Source of the DNA: Desulfobulbaceae bacterium
GTDB lineage: Bacteria > Desulfobacterota > Desulfobulbia > Desulfobulbales > Desulfobulbaceae
NCBI GenBank assembly: GCA_011322715.1
Contig: DRLX01000238.1
Location: 1-6,096, forward strand
Length of the DNA: 6,096 nt
Direction: 5' to 3'
The position numbers and the translations under genes are program-made. Each line of letters starts with the position of its first letter. Position 1 is the first letter of the stretch. A model generated the notes under the pieces. It had not been told where the DNA came from. It searched no databases and worked only from the letters and a program-made list of their open reading frames with translations. Positions 1 to 5,655 of the stretch are shown in pieces.

Positions 1-530
1 AAATCTTTCTGATTTTCTGACTGCTTTTTCGGTTCTGAAGGTGGTTCTATAGCTTTCGTTCCTTGTATATCCTGGATTGTACTTGTTAGCACTTTTGATT
101 TGATAATTGAAGAAGGCCAACGAATGTATGGAATACCTGATTTTTTATCCTCAGCTTGCAAGCCGCCAACTTTCTCACCTTGTAGTGTAACCCTCCATCC
201 TTTAAGAGCCTTTTGCGCCCAGCCTAATTCCGACAGAATATAATTAATTTTGTTCGCAGACAACCCAAATTCTTTTCCTATGGCTGTGGCTGTAACTAAT
301 TTTTCATTTTTAATATCAAGAACTAAGTCTTCAGGCCATGTAATATATTTTCCAAATTTTTTACTTGTTACAAACTTACCACCTACGTTTACACCTTGAT
401 CTGTTAAAGACCAAACATCTCCTTTCTTTTCTATCAGTCCTCCTTGCAAAAGATGGGCAAACATTTCCTTTGCAGGAATATTGTATTTCTTCGCTAATGC
501 TGTTGTTGAAATTTGTTTTTTTTCATTCAT
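1..530 (-). CDS. Protein with tandem winged-helix-like repeats (5' part; runs off the left edge)
   Basis: The reading frame is open from an ATG at 530 to the window edge (176 codons, no stop), so only the N-terminal part is visible. I do not recognise a named family with certainty. Two copies of one unit are visible about 72 residues apart. Copy 1 (about 8-66) runs from STTALAKKYNIPAKEMFAHL through WSLTDQG and GG to KFGKYITWPE. Copy 2 (about 80-139) runs from TATAIGKEFGLSANKINYIL through WRVTLQG and VGG to SGIPYIRWPS. Each starts with a helix-turn-helix-like stretch and ends in a Y-I-x-W-P signature, resembling the winged-helix modules found at the ends of some phage antirepressors and nuclease-linked proteins. 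A charged, Pro/Lys/Gln-rich linker (about 160-176) follows, so another domain may lie outside the window. The start lacks a strong ribosome site. An upstream TTG at 542 is in frame, but a stop follows at 545-543. AT-rich codon use sets it apart from every other gene here. A DNA-binding role is inferred. Confidence 0.72.
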   Translation of the reverse strand, partial: MNEKKQISTTALAKKYNIPAKEMFAHLLQGGLIEKKGDVWSLTDQGVNVGGKFVTSKKFGKYITWPEDLVLDIKNEKLVTATAIGKEFGLSANKINYILSELGWAQKALKGWRVTLQGEKVGGLQAEDKKSGIPYIRWPSSIIKSKVLTSTIQDIQGTKAIEPPSEPKKQSENQKD

Positions 531-702
531 GGATATTGCCAATCATCCCATTTTTTTTTGCATATCTACATTTTTTACTTAGCCATCTTTGAAAAAATCC
601 GGACTTTTTACAAGTTCATCATCTCTTGGTAACAGCGAAAAAACCGGACAAATTATTACCAGATACCTGTCCATTACGCCATATTTAATGTACAAAACGC
701 CC
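531..702. other. AT-rich intergenic junction
   Basis: No gene is supported here. The stretch is rich in A and T runs and marks the change from the AT-rich left gene to the GC-richer remainder. It holds two near-identical segments, GAAAAAATCCGGAC at 591-604 and GAAAAAACCGGAC at 637-649, which differ by one T. It also holds a weak terminator-like hairpin for the gene ending at 703. I see no clear -10/-35 pair for the gene starting at 530. Confidence 0.5.
638..672 (-). terminator. Possible weak rho-independent terminator of the SPFH/zinc-ribbon operon
   Basis: Read on the minus strand, GGACA (672-668) can pair with TGTCC (650-646), and GG plus six T residues (643-638) follow. The position, about 30-65 bases past the stop of the zinc-ribbon gene, suits a terminator. 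The stem is only five base pairs and the loop is 17 bases, so the call is tentative. Confidence 0.3.
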
Positions 703-2034
703 TCACAGACGGCGGCCGAAACGCAGCACGGCCTTGGAAACCGTTATGCCGCTTTGCGGCTGGTACCAGTCGTGTCCCTTGTCGACAAAGGGAAGATAGA
801 CAAGCTGGATCGCCGTCTTTTCAAGCCGCACCTTGGGCAGGAGAGGGAATATGTTTTTCCTGGCAGCAGCGCTGGCTGCCAGGATGACTTTAACCGACTG
901 CCTGGCCTCGGAGGCGGGCAGGGTCACCGGATACATGGAATCGGTGACATGCCCGGAACCCGGAGCGAGCCGCCACTGACCGATGGTCGCCTGCCTGCCG
1001 ACCCGAAGAAATACCCTGGGCCGTAATTTAAAGGCGGGAATCCAGAAACTCATCTTCTGCCGCTCCCAGGAGGAGCGGACAAGCACAGGTTGATTGGTCC
1101 GCCTAATAAAATCTGCAAAACTCCGGATACCAAGGGCCGGAATCTCACCGGAGAGCCTCCAGAACCCCAGGTACATGACCGTTCCCTGGTCTCCCGGAAC
1201 CATCTGCCAGTCGACCGGTTCCAGTTTCTCCCGGCCAAGGGCCCAGACCGTATCACAGTTGGCACAGGTCATGATGAGGCAATCACCCTCTCCGGCAAGG
1301 CTTTCCCCGCACCGGGGACAAAGGGTGGCGGTAAATTTCTCCTGCCAACTCGATTTAAACGGAATTGCCGACGGTAGGGCTTCGGCTGGATGTTCCAACC
1401 GCAGCAGAGTATTGCCGGTGAGAGCATCAACCAACCGATCTTCCCTCCTGGCAACGGGCAGATAGACAAAGGATACCGTCTCACCGATGAAGGCCCGATG
1501 CAGAAAACGGCTGTGGGCTGAATATTCGACCGTTTTTACCTTGGTGGAGAATTCGTAAACCAACTCCCCGCCGTCATAGGTGACCGGTTTGCGCACGGTC
1601 TCTTTTTGTTCCAGCCGCAGGGGAGTCAGACGTATGGCCTTTTCCAACACGGCGCGGGCCTTTATGGCCAACGAAAGATAACGGTCCGAGGTCTGCGGAA
1701 CCAGTCGTTTGACCGGCATAACCTGGGGGCGAATCCCCAGAGACGGCGGCAGCCCGGGAACATCAACACCTATCTGGGTCGTATCCATGACCTTGTGGCC
1801 GATTCCCGCCTCGTTAACAACAAAAATAGAACCCTTAAACCGTAGATAGGGCACATACAGCAACGGCGCATCCAGCTTATTCTCTTGCTGCGGCGGCAAG
1901 TAGTAACGAAAAACGCCGTTGGCGCGAATAAAACTCTTGACCTCGCAATAGGGACAGGTAAGCAAACGGTCCGTTTCTTTTATAACTATCGGCGCCCCAC
2001 ACTGCGGACAGGCCTGTTCTATTTTAATATCCAC
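703..2034 (-). CDS. Duplicated zinc-ribbon protein, partner of the SPFH protein (uncharacterised)
   Basis: A 443-residue soluble protein of unknown function. It starts with GTG at 2034, only 18 bases after the stop of the SPFH gene, so the two are almost certainly co-transcribed. The start has no good Shine-Dalgarno, which suggests coupling to upstream translation. A four-cysteine zinc ribbon opens the protein (C9, C12, C27, C30), and a second one lies mid-protein (C239, C242, C257, C260, with an extra C252). After each ribbon comes a hydrophobic segment with an aromatic/Pro or Gly core (LLYVPYLRFKG at 58-68; VMYLGFWRLSGEIP at 286-299). Further on comes a second one (FVYLPVARREDRLVDALTG at 189-207; LVYLPFVDKGHDW at 411-423). 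The two halves therefore look like copies of one unit of about 210-230 residues. No signal peptide or clear transmembrane helix is visible. The ribbons may mediate nucleic-acid or protein contacts, but no enzymatic motif is apparent. Function by association with the SPFH protein is inference. Confidence 0.85.
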   Translation of the reverse strand: MDIKIEQACPQCGAPIVIKETDRLLTCPYCEVKSFIRANGVFRYYLPPQQENKLDAPLLYVPYLRFKGSIFVVNEAGIGHKVMDTTQIGVDVPGLPPSLGIRPQVMPVKRLVPQTSDRYLSLAIKARAVLEKAIRLTPLRLEQKETVRKPVTYDGGELVYEFSTKVKTVEYSAHSRFLHRAFIGETVSFVYLPVARREDRLVDALTGNTLLRLEHPAEALPSAIPFKSSWQEKFTATLCPRCGESLAGEGDCLIMTCANCDTVWALGREKLEPVDWQMVPGDQGTVMYLGFWRLSGEIPALGIRSFADFIRRTNQPVLVRSSWERQKMSFWIPAFKLRPRVFLRVGRQATIGQWRLAPGSGHVTDSMYPVTLPASEARQSVKVILAASAAARKNIFPLLPKVRLEKTAIQLVYLPFVDKGHDWYQPQSGITVSKAVLRFGRRL

Positions 2035-2052
2035 AGGCTACCAGGATTATTA

Positions 2053-3168
2053 TCAGATTTTTCTTCCACACTGGTTGCAGAAGGCCGCGCCGGGAAGATT
2101 ATCGGCATGACAGTGAGGACAGACCGTAATCTGTGGTTTTTCATCGGCCGGATGACCACAGTACGGACAAAAACGAGCATCGGCGCTCAAATTTTCTCCA
2201 CAGTTGACACATTTTCGCATCACCACCTGCTGATGGCTGCAATAGGGACAGAAACGGGCATCCGCCGGAATGGTATTCTCACATTCCGGACAGCGGACAA
2301 CGGCCGCCTCCTGTGACGGTGCTTGTGTCTGCAGGCCGCCGAACATACCGGGCATCATCATTCCCAAGCCAAGGCCAAGGCCGGCCCCGGCCTCACCACC
2401 GGCCTCAGCGGCCTTTTCCATGGCCATGGCCGCTTTCATGCGAACGAATTTGTCCATATCTTTGATCACGCTGAGACGACTGCGATCATCAATGGCCGAC
2501 TGCACCTCTTCGGGCGGGGTAATGGAGGTGATATACAGTCCGTCCAGGGCAAGGCCGAAACGGACAAAATCCTTTGTCAGCCGCTGCTGAAGTCCCAGGG
2601 CCAGAGCATCGAAATGTCCGGGCAGATCAAAGAGAGTATGTAATTTTTCACCAAGATAATCATTAAAACGGGAAACAATGACACGCTTCAGGTATTCCTC
2701 AACCTGTTCAGAGGTATACTTGCCCATGGTTCCGGCAAGGGTGTTAATAAACAGCACCGGCTGAACGATACGGATATTGAAAACGCCATGGGCGCGCAGA
2801 CGGACCATACCCAGTTCCGCGTCCCGAAAGGCCACCGGATCACGGGTGCCCCATTTCAGGTCGGTAAATACCTTGAGGTTAACAAAATAAACCTCGGCAC
2901 GCAGGGGACTCTTCATGCCCCATGGTGCGGACAGAATTTTCGTCAGGATTGGTATATTTCCGGTTTTCAGAGTATGACGACCGGGACCAAAGGCGTCACA
3001 GGCCCTGCCCTTGTAATACATGACCCCGGCCTGACTCTCGCGAACCGTCAGTTGGGCGCCCCATTTTATTTCACCGGACCCATGTTCAGGTAGTCTATGC
3101 AGCAGTTCCCGGCCCGTTTCGTCAAACCACTCCAGGTTTTCCAACAAAATCACATTATCAACGCCCAT
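2053..3168 (-). CDS. SPFH (stomatin/prohibitin-like) protein with three C-terminal zinc ribbons, YdjI-type
   Basis: A 371-residue protein of the SPFH class seen in Bacillus YdjI (virion-core-like, COG4260). Such proteins form membrane-associated or oligomeric scaffolds and in Bacillus sit beside the PspA homologue. The SPFH part covers about residues 30-240 (FGPGRHTL at 60-67; VNLKVFTDLKWGTRDPVAFRD at 96-116; helical VEEYLKRVIVSRFNDYL at 156-172). It is followed by an Ala/Glu helix and a Gly/Met-rich flexible linker (about 257-280). Three zinc ribbons then follow: C293/C296/C307/C310, C320/C323/C334/C337 and C350/C353/C364/C367. There is no signal peptide or membrane helix, so any membrane contact would be peripheral. 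I chose the ATG at 3168 because a ribosome site (AAGGGA) lies just before it and the protein then begins at the conserved-looking MGVDNVILLENLEW. An in-frame TTG at 3249 would add 27 atypical residues and lies upstream of the likely promoter -10. First gene of a two-gene operon. Confidence 0.9.
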   Translation of the reverse strand: MGVDNVILLENLEWFDETGRELLHRLPEHGSGEIKWGAQLTVRESQAGVMYYKGRACDAFGPGRHTLKTGNIPILTKILSAPWGMKSPLRAEVYFVNLKVFTDLKWGTRDPVAFRDAELGMVRLRAHGVFNIRIVQPVLFINTLAGTMGKYTSEQVEEYLKRVIVSRFNDYLGEKLHTLFDLPGHFDALALGLQQRLTKDFVRFGLALDGLYITSITPPEEVQSAIDDRSRLSVIKDMDKFVRMKAAMAMEKAAEAGGEAGAGLGLGLGMMMPGMFGGLQTQAPSQEAAVVRCPECENTIPADARFCPYCSHQQVVMRKCVNCGENLSADARFCPYCGHPADEKPQITVCPHCHADNLPGAAFCNQCGRKI

Positions 3169-3170
3169 GT

Positions 3171-3196
3171 TTTTTCCCTTGGTTTTCCCTTGGTAA
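3171..3196 (-). promoter_or_regulatory. Ribosome-binding region with a tandem duplication
   Basis: On the minus strand the sequence just before the ATG at 3168 contains CCAAGGGAAAA twice in a row. The proximal AAGGGA sits at a normal Shine-Dalgarno distance from the ATG. This decides the start of the SPFH gene. The upstream copy could act as a standby site or be a chance duplication. Confidence 0.6.
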
Positions 3197-3219
3197 AAGT
3201 TGCTCTCTTCATCAAACGA

Positions 3220-3249
3220 ATTATAGTACGGCGACCGGGAAAAAAGCAA
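3220..3249 (-). promoter_or_regulatory. Probable sigma-70-type promoter of the SPFH/zinc-ribbon operon
   Basis: The minus strand carries a perfect TATAAT -10 box at 3225-3220. A weak -35 (TTGCTT at 3249-3244) lies 18 bases upstream. Transcription would begin near 3213, giving a leader of about 45 bases before the ATG at 3168. Confidence 0.5.
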
Positions 3250-3521
3250 AAAAGAATGAAAAAATAACCACGATATTCAAGCAAAACCGCCTCTCCTGCA
3301 AATGATCACGGGCAGGTCGAGACGATTTCGCACACCGACAAAAAAAAATTTGATTACCACCATTCCTCAGCAACGAGGGATAACATCGCTATAGCTATGA
3401 TCTCAAATTGCATTTAACAGCGCTTATGCCTGATTTCAGGTCAATCCATTTTTCAAAAAAAGCGATGGTATCCCTGATTTCATTCAAGCTGAGCTTTAGT
3501 GGTAAGCAGGAAAAAAATACC
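3250..3521. other. Divergent intergenic region between the SPFH operon and the small orphan gene
   Basis: With the SPFH leader this makes about 350 bases without a supported gene. It contains A-rich runs and three short symmetric elements: CCTGA-TT-TCAGG at 3429-3440, AAGCT-G-AGCTT at 3486-3496 and the palindrome ATAGCTAT at 3391-3398. CCTGATTTCA also occurs twice (3429-3438 and 3473-3482). I see no convincing promoter for the plus-strand gene. An open frame from a TTG at 3408 joins the small gene, but its 38 extra residues look non-coding. Confidence 0.45.
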
Positions 3522-3872
3522 ATGAGCGTACAACAAGACCAATGGACAGTGGAGACGGCAATGGAAATCCTGCAGCACCCGACCGTGGACAGCAAGGTCT
3601 GGGCCGAGGCCGTGGAATGGCTGCTTTTGTACGGACCTCCGCAGGTACGGGAATTACTGCAACAGGCATCAGGCCACGCAATGAAAGAAAATTTTCCCGA
3701 CCTTGTGCCGACCGCTTTCACAGCCGACGGGGAACCCTGTTACAATGTGGCCGACCTTGCCCGATCATTGGGAATTTCCGAGGAAGAGGCGGCGGAAATG
3801 ATTGTGGAAAAGGAACGGCAACACGGTATCCGCCAACTTTTTGGTGATCAGGAAACCACCAAATTACAATAA
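3522..3872 (+). CDS. Small acidic protein with a possible helix-turn-helix (unknown function)
   Basis: A 116-residue protein that I do not recognise. The ATG at 3522 is chosen because GCAGGAAAAAAATACC, with an AGGA ribosome site, precedes it. The protein is acidic and mostly helical by eye. The N-terminal part (about 8-50) has amphipathic helices (TVETAMEILQHP, VWAEAVEWLLLYGPPQVRELL). The C-terminal part (about 74-98) resembles a helix-turn-helix: YNVADLARSLGISEEEAAEM, where DLARSLGIS has the usual small-residue/turn pattern. There are no membrane segments, signal peptide or cysteine clusters (only C73). It is transcribed alone, divergent from the SPFH operon and convergent with the TM2 gene. 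GC content and codon use match its neighbours, so it seems resident rather than recently acquired. It could be a small regulator of the divergent operon, but that is only positional inference. Confidence 0.8.
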   Translation: MSVQQDQWTVETAMEILQHPTVDSKVWAEAVEWLLLYGPPQVRELLQQASGHAMKENFPDLVPTAFTADGEPCYNVADLARSLGISEEEAAEMIVEKERQHGIRQLFGDQETTKLQ

Positions 3873-3920
3873 ACCAGCATAGCTGGACCATAATTTACCG
3901 CCCCAGCCACAACACATTGT

Positions 3921-3960
3921 GAAAATAGTCCGAAAGAACACAGCTACGCGGGCTATTTTC
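3921..3960. terminator. Probable bidirectional terminator between convergent genes
   Basis: GAAAATAGTCCG (3921-3932) pairs with CGGGCTATTTTC (3949-3960) over 12 base pairs, one of them a G-U wobble, with a 16-base loop. The A-rich outer end of one arm and the T-rich end of the other let it work in both directions. It lies between the small gene ending at 3872 and the minus-strand TM2 gene ending at 3982. A smaller hairpin, CCAGC-ATA-GCTGG (3874-3886), follows the plus-strand stop directly. Neither has a long T tract beyond the stem. Confidence 0.6.
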
Positions 3961-3981
3961 GGATAAACAAGATGGAAGATA

Positions 3982-4389
3982 TCAACAGGCGGGAATGCTT
4001 GCCCCGTTGATCAGGGTAATCTGGTCATTTAAGGTCCAGAGATCGTAAATGTAGCCGATACCAAAGAGACCGGCGGTCAGGAGATAGAGAATTCCGGAAA
4101 ACCACTTGCCCATGTACATCCGGTGCACACCAAAAAGGCCCAGAAACACGAGCAGTATCCAGGCCACGGTGTAATCAATCGGTCCCGGCGCAAAGCGGAT
4201 ATCCGCCTGCCGTTCCATGGAGGGGATCAAAAAAAGATCGACAATCCAGCCGATAAAAAAAATACCGAGGGTGAAGAAATAGATGGTGCCGGATATGGGT
4301 TTGCCGAAATAGAATCTATGGGCGCCGAGAAATCCGAATATCCAGAGAATGTAGCCTACGACAAGGCTGTGGGTCTGTTGCTGTTCCAT
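3982..4389 (-). CDS. Membrane protein with two tandem TM2 domains
   Basis: A 135-residue integral membrane protein made almost wholly of two TM2 domains, each a pair of transmembrane helices joined by a short conserved turn. Domain 1 (about 8-55) has FGFLGAHRFYFGKPISG, then YFFTLGIFFIGWIVDLFLIP. Domain 2 (about 72-120) has FLGLFGVHRMYMGKWFSG, then LYLLTAGLFGIGYIYDLW. Both keep the family G-x-H-R-x-Y-x-G-K core and the Asp after the second helix. Four membrane helices are expected, with a short loop at 56-71. TM2 proteins are common in bacteria but their biochemical role is generally unknown. The ATG at 4389 lies inside the 3' end of nagZ (34-base overlap in another frame), and its ribosome site GCAGGA is also inside nagZ, so the two are co-transcribed and probably translationally coupled. 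The stop is followed by the shared hairpin at 3921-3960. Confidence 0.9.
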   Translation of the reverse strand: MEQQQTHSLVVGYILWIFGFLGAHRFYFGKPISGTIYFFTLGIFFIGWIVDLFLIPSMERQADIRFAPGPIDYTVAWILLVFLGLFGVHRMYMGKWFSGILYLLTAGLFGIGYIYDLWTLNDQITLINGASIPAC

Positions 4390-5411
4390 GGTATTTTTCC
4401 TGCTGTCTTCTGTTGTAAACGTGAAATCCGCTCCAATGATGCCTTGATATAATCGGCATCCATCTCGCCCCTGTCAAGCATCTTTTCAATACATTTAATA
4501 CCTGCGCTCAACGCATCTTTTTGGTGGGCGAGATTGTTGCCGATCACCAGAAGATCAACCCCGGCCAGGACCGCCCGTCGCACTGCCTCGCTGAAACCCC
4601 ATTGTTCCGTAATGGCCCCCATTTGCAGGTCATCGGAAATCACCACCCCGTCAAAACCGAGCTGTTGCCGGAGCAGGCCGGTGATAATCGGCCGGGACAG
4701 GGTCGCAACCATTCCCTGTGGATCAAGCCTGCGATTGACGATATGGGCGGTCATCACGGCATCGGCTTTACCCTTGGCAATGAGACGGGCAAAGGGAACA
4801 AGCTCTTTCTCCTGCCAGTCCGATGTCACATCAACAAAGCCAAGATGGGAATCGGCGCCGGCGCTGCCGTGACCGGGAAAATGTTTCAGGCAACAGCTGA
4901 TGCCGTGTCGGTGATGGGCCTCTATGACAAGACGGGCGCAGCGCAACACCTGTTCGGGATCATCGGAAAAACTGCGCTGATACCGGCCGATAATCGGATT
5001 ATCCGGATTAGAGTCAAGATCCACCACCGGCGCAAAATTAAGGGTAATACCATACGCAGCCAAAGAGGCGGCCATTTCGTCGGCAGTTGCCGCAGCCTTT
5101 TCATCACCAAAACCAGCCAGTATTTCAGCACTGACGGTTTCCAAAAATCCATCACGGGCCTTGAGACGACAAACCCGACCACCCTCCTGGTCCACGCCGA
5201 TGAGAAGCCGCCCGTTGCCGTATTCCTGCAATGTCGCCGTCAGCTCCCGCAACTGGGCGGGAGAACTGATATTCTGTACCGATCCGTTCACATTGCGATC
5301 AAAAAGGATGACCCCGCCCAGATGATGCCGCACGACAGCCCTGGTGATCCAATGATCGGCATCGACAACCGTCCCCCGGAAGCCGACCATAAACATTTGC
5401 CCTATATTCAT
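4356..5411 (-). CDS. nagZ: Beta-N-acetylhexosaminidase NagZ, glycoside hydrolase family 3
   Basis: A 351-residue cytoplasmic enzyme that removes N-acetylglucosamine from anhydro-muropeptides during peptidoglycan recycling. It matches the single-domain Gram-negative NagZ type in length (E. coli NagZ is about 340 residues) and has no signal peptide. Family motifs are present: DQEGGRV (74-80), NFAPVVDLDSNPDNPIIG (125-142), KHFPGHG (176-182) followed by D187-S-H189 (the Asp-His general acid/base pair), and VISDDLQMGA (257-266), where D260 should be the nucleophile. All expected catalytic residues are intact. I chose the ATG at 5411 because AGAGG sits seven bases before it. The in-frame GTG at 5438 has no ribosome site and falls about where the predicted promoter would start transcription. 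The gene overlaps the TM2 gene by 34 bases and is the first of that pair. Confidence 0.95.
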   Translation of the reverse strand: MNIGQMFMVGFRGTVVDADHWITRAVVRHHLGGVILFDRNVNGSVQNISSPAQLRELTATLQEYGNGRLLIGVDQEGGRVCRLKARDGFLETVSAEILAGFGDEKAAATADEMAASLAAYGITLNFAPVVDLDSNPDNPIIGRYQRSFSDDPEQVLRCARLVIEAHHRHGISCCLKHFPGHGSAGADSHLGFVDVTSDWQEKELVPFARLIAKGKADAVMTAHIVNRRLDPQGMVATLSRPIITGLLRQQLGFDGVVISDDLQMGAITEQWGFSEAVRRAVLAGVDLLVIGNNLAHQKDALSAGIKCIEKMLDRGEMDADYIKASLERISRLQQKTAGKIPWNSNRPTALS

Positions 5412-5444
5412 GCCCTGACCTCTGTCCTTCTCCTGCACTCGTGC

Positions 5445-5473
5445 TCTATCGGATACAGTTGCCCATATGTCAA
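5445..5473 (-). promoter_or_regulatory. Probable nagZ promoter
   Basis: The minus strand has a perfect -35 TTGACA (5473-5468). Seventeen bases further on lies a poor -10, GATAGA (5450-5445). Transcription would start near 5438, leaving a leader of about 27 bases that carries the AGAGG ribosome site before the ATG at 5411. Confidence 0.45.
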
Positions 5474-5564
5474 ATTTCCGACTTCATGAGACATCCCCAT
5501 GCATCCCTGGGAAAATATTCAAACCAACTATTTGAAATAATAGCATTTTAGAAAAAACAAAAAA

Positions 5565-5581
5565 CCGGCACATTTTTCGCA
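5565..5581 (+). promoter_or_regulatory. Candidate sigma-54 (RpoN) promoter
   Basis: CCGGCACATTTTTCGCA has the diagnostic GG (5567-5568) and GC (5579-5580) separated by ten bases and keeps the GGCAC core of the -24 box. The -12 box is imperfect (TCGCA rather than TTGCA). Transcription would start near 5592, about 64 bases before the ATG at 5656. A TACAAT at 5583-5588 could instead be a sigma-70 -10, but no -35 fits it. Confidence 0.3.
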
Positions 5582-5655
5582 TTACAATAGAGTAACTGAA
5601 ATACCCGTTCGGCATTTGCCTATCAACTCTTATGGAAAACTACAAAGTGACTACC

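Larger units (their letters stand above)
5412..5655. other. Divergent intergenic region between nagZ and the signalling gene
   Basis: No gene is supported. The left part carries the predicted nagZ promoter on the minus strand. The right part is AT-rich and carries a sigma-54-like element on the plus strand. A short inverted repeat, CTATT-TGAAAT-AATAG, lies at 5528-5543. Confidence 0.5.

Noticed and set aside
365..592. A 75-codon plus-strand frame rich in Leu and Phe
   Set aside because: It mostly overlaps the minus-strand repeat-containing gene, which has clear internal protein repeats; the hydrophobic look comes from T-rich antisense sequence.
589..1465. Plus-strand open frames of 95-145 codons
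   Set aside because: They lie antisense to the duplicated zinc-ribbon gene and give low-complexity, Pro/Arg-rich translations with no domain.
2053..2180. Regularly spaced Cys-coding clusters that look like a DNA repeat
   Set aside because: They are the zinc ribbons of the SPFH protein; the similarity is at the protein level and the spacing is that of the CxxC motifs, not a CRISPR or satellite repeat.
2270..2643. Overlapping plus-strand frames inside the SPFH gene
   Set aside because: The minus-strand frame has a recognisable SPFH domain and zinc ribbons; these are shadows.
3169..3249. N-terminal extension of the SPFH protein from a TTG at 3249
   Set aside because: The predicted -10 box TATAAT lies inside it, and the ATG at 3168 has the ribosome site and the conserved-looking N-terminus.
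3395..3721. A 108-codon minus-strand frame over the small orphan gene
   Set aside because: It has no ribosome site that I can see and no recognisable domain, whereas the plus-strand frame has a good leader and a helix-rich protein.
4521..5489. A 322-codon plus-strand open frame
   Set aside because: It is antisense to nagZ, whose catalytic motifs are all intact. The translation has no recognisable domain and is explained by the codon bias of the opposite strand.
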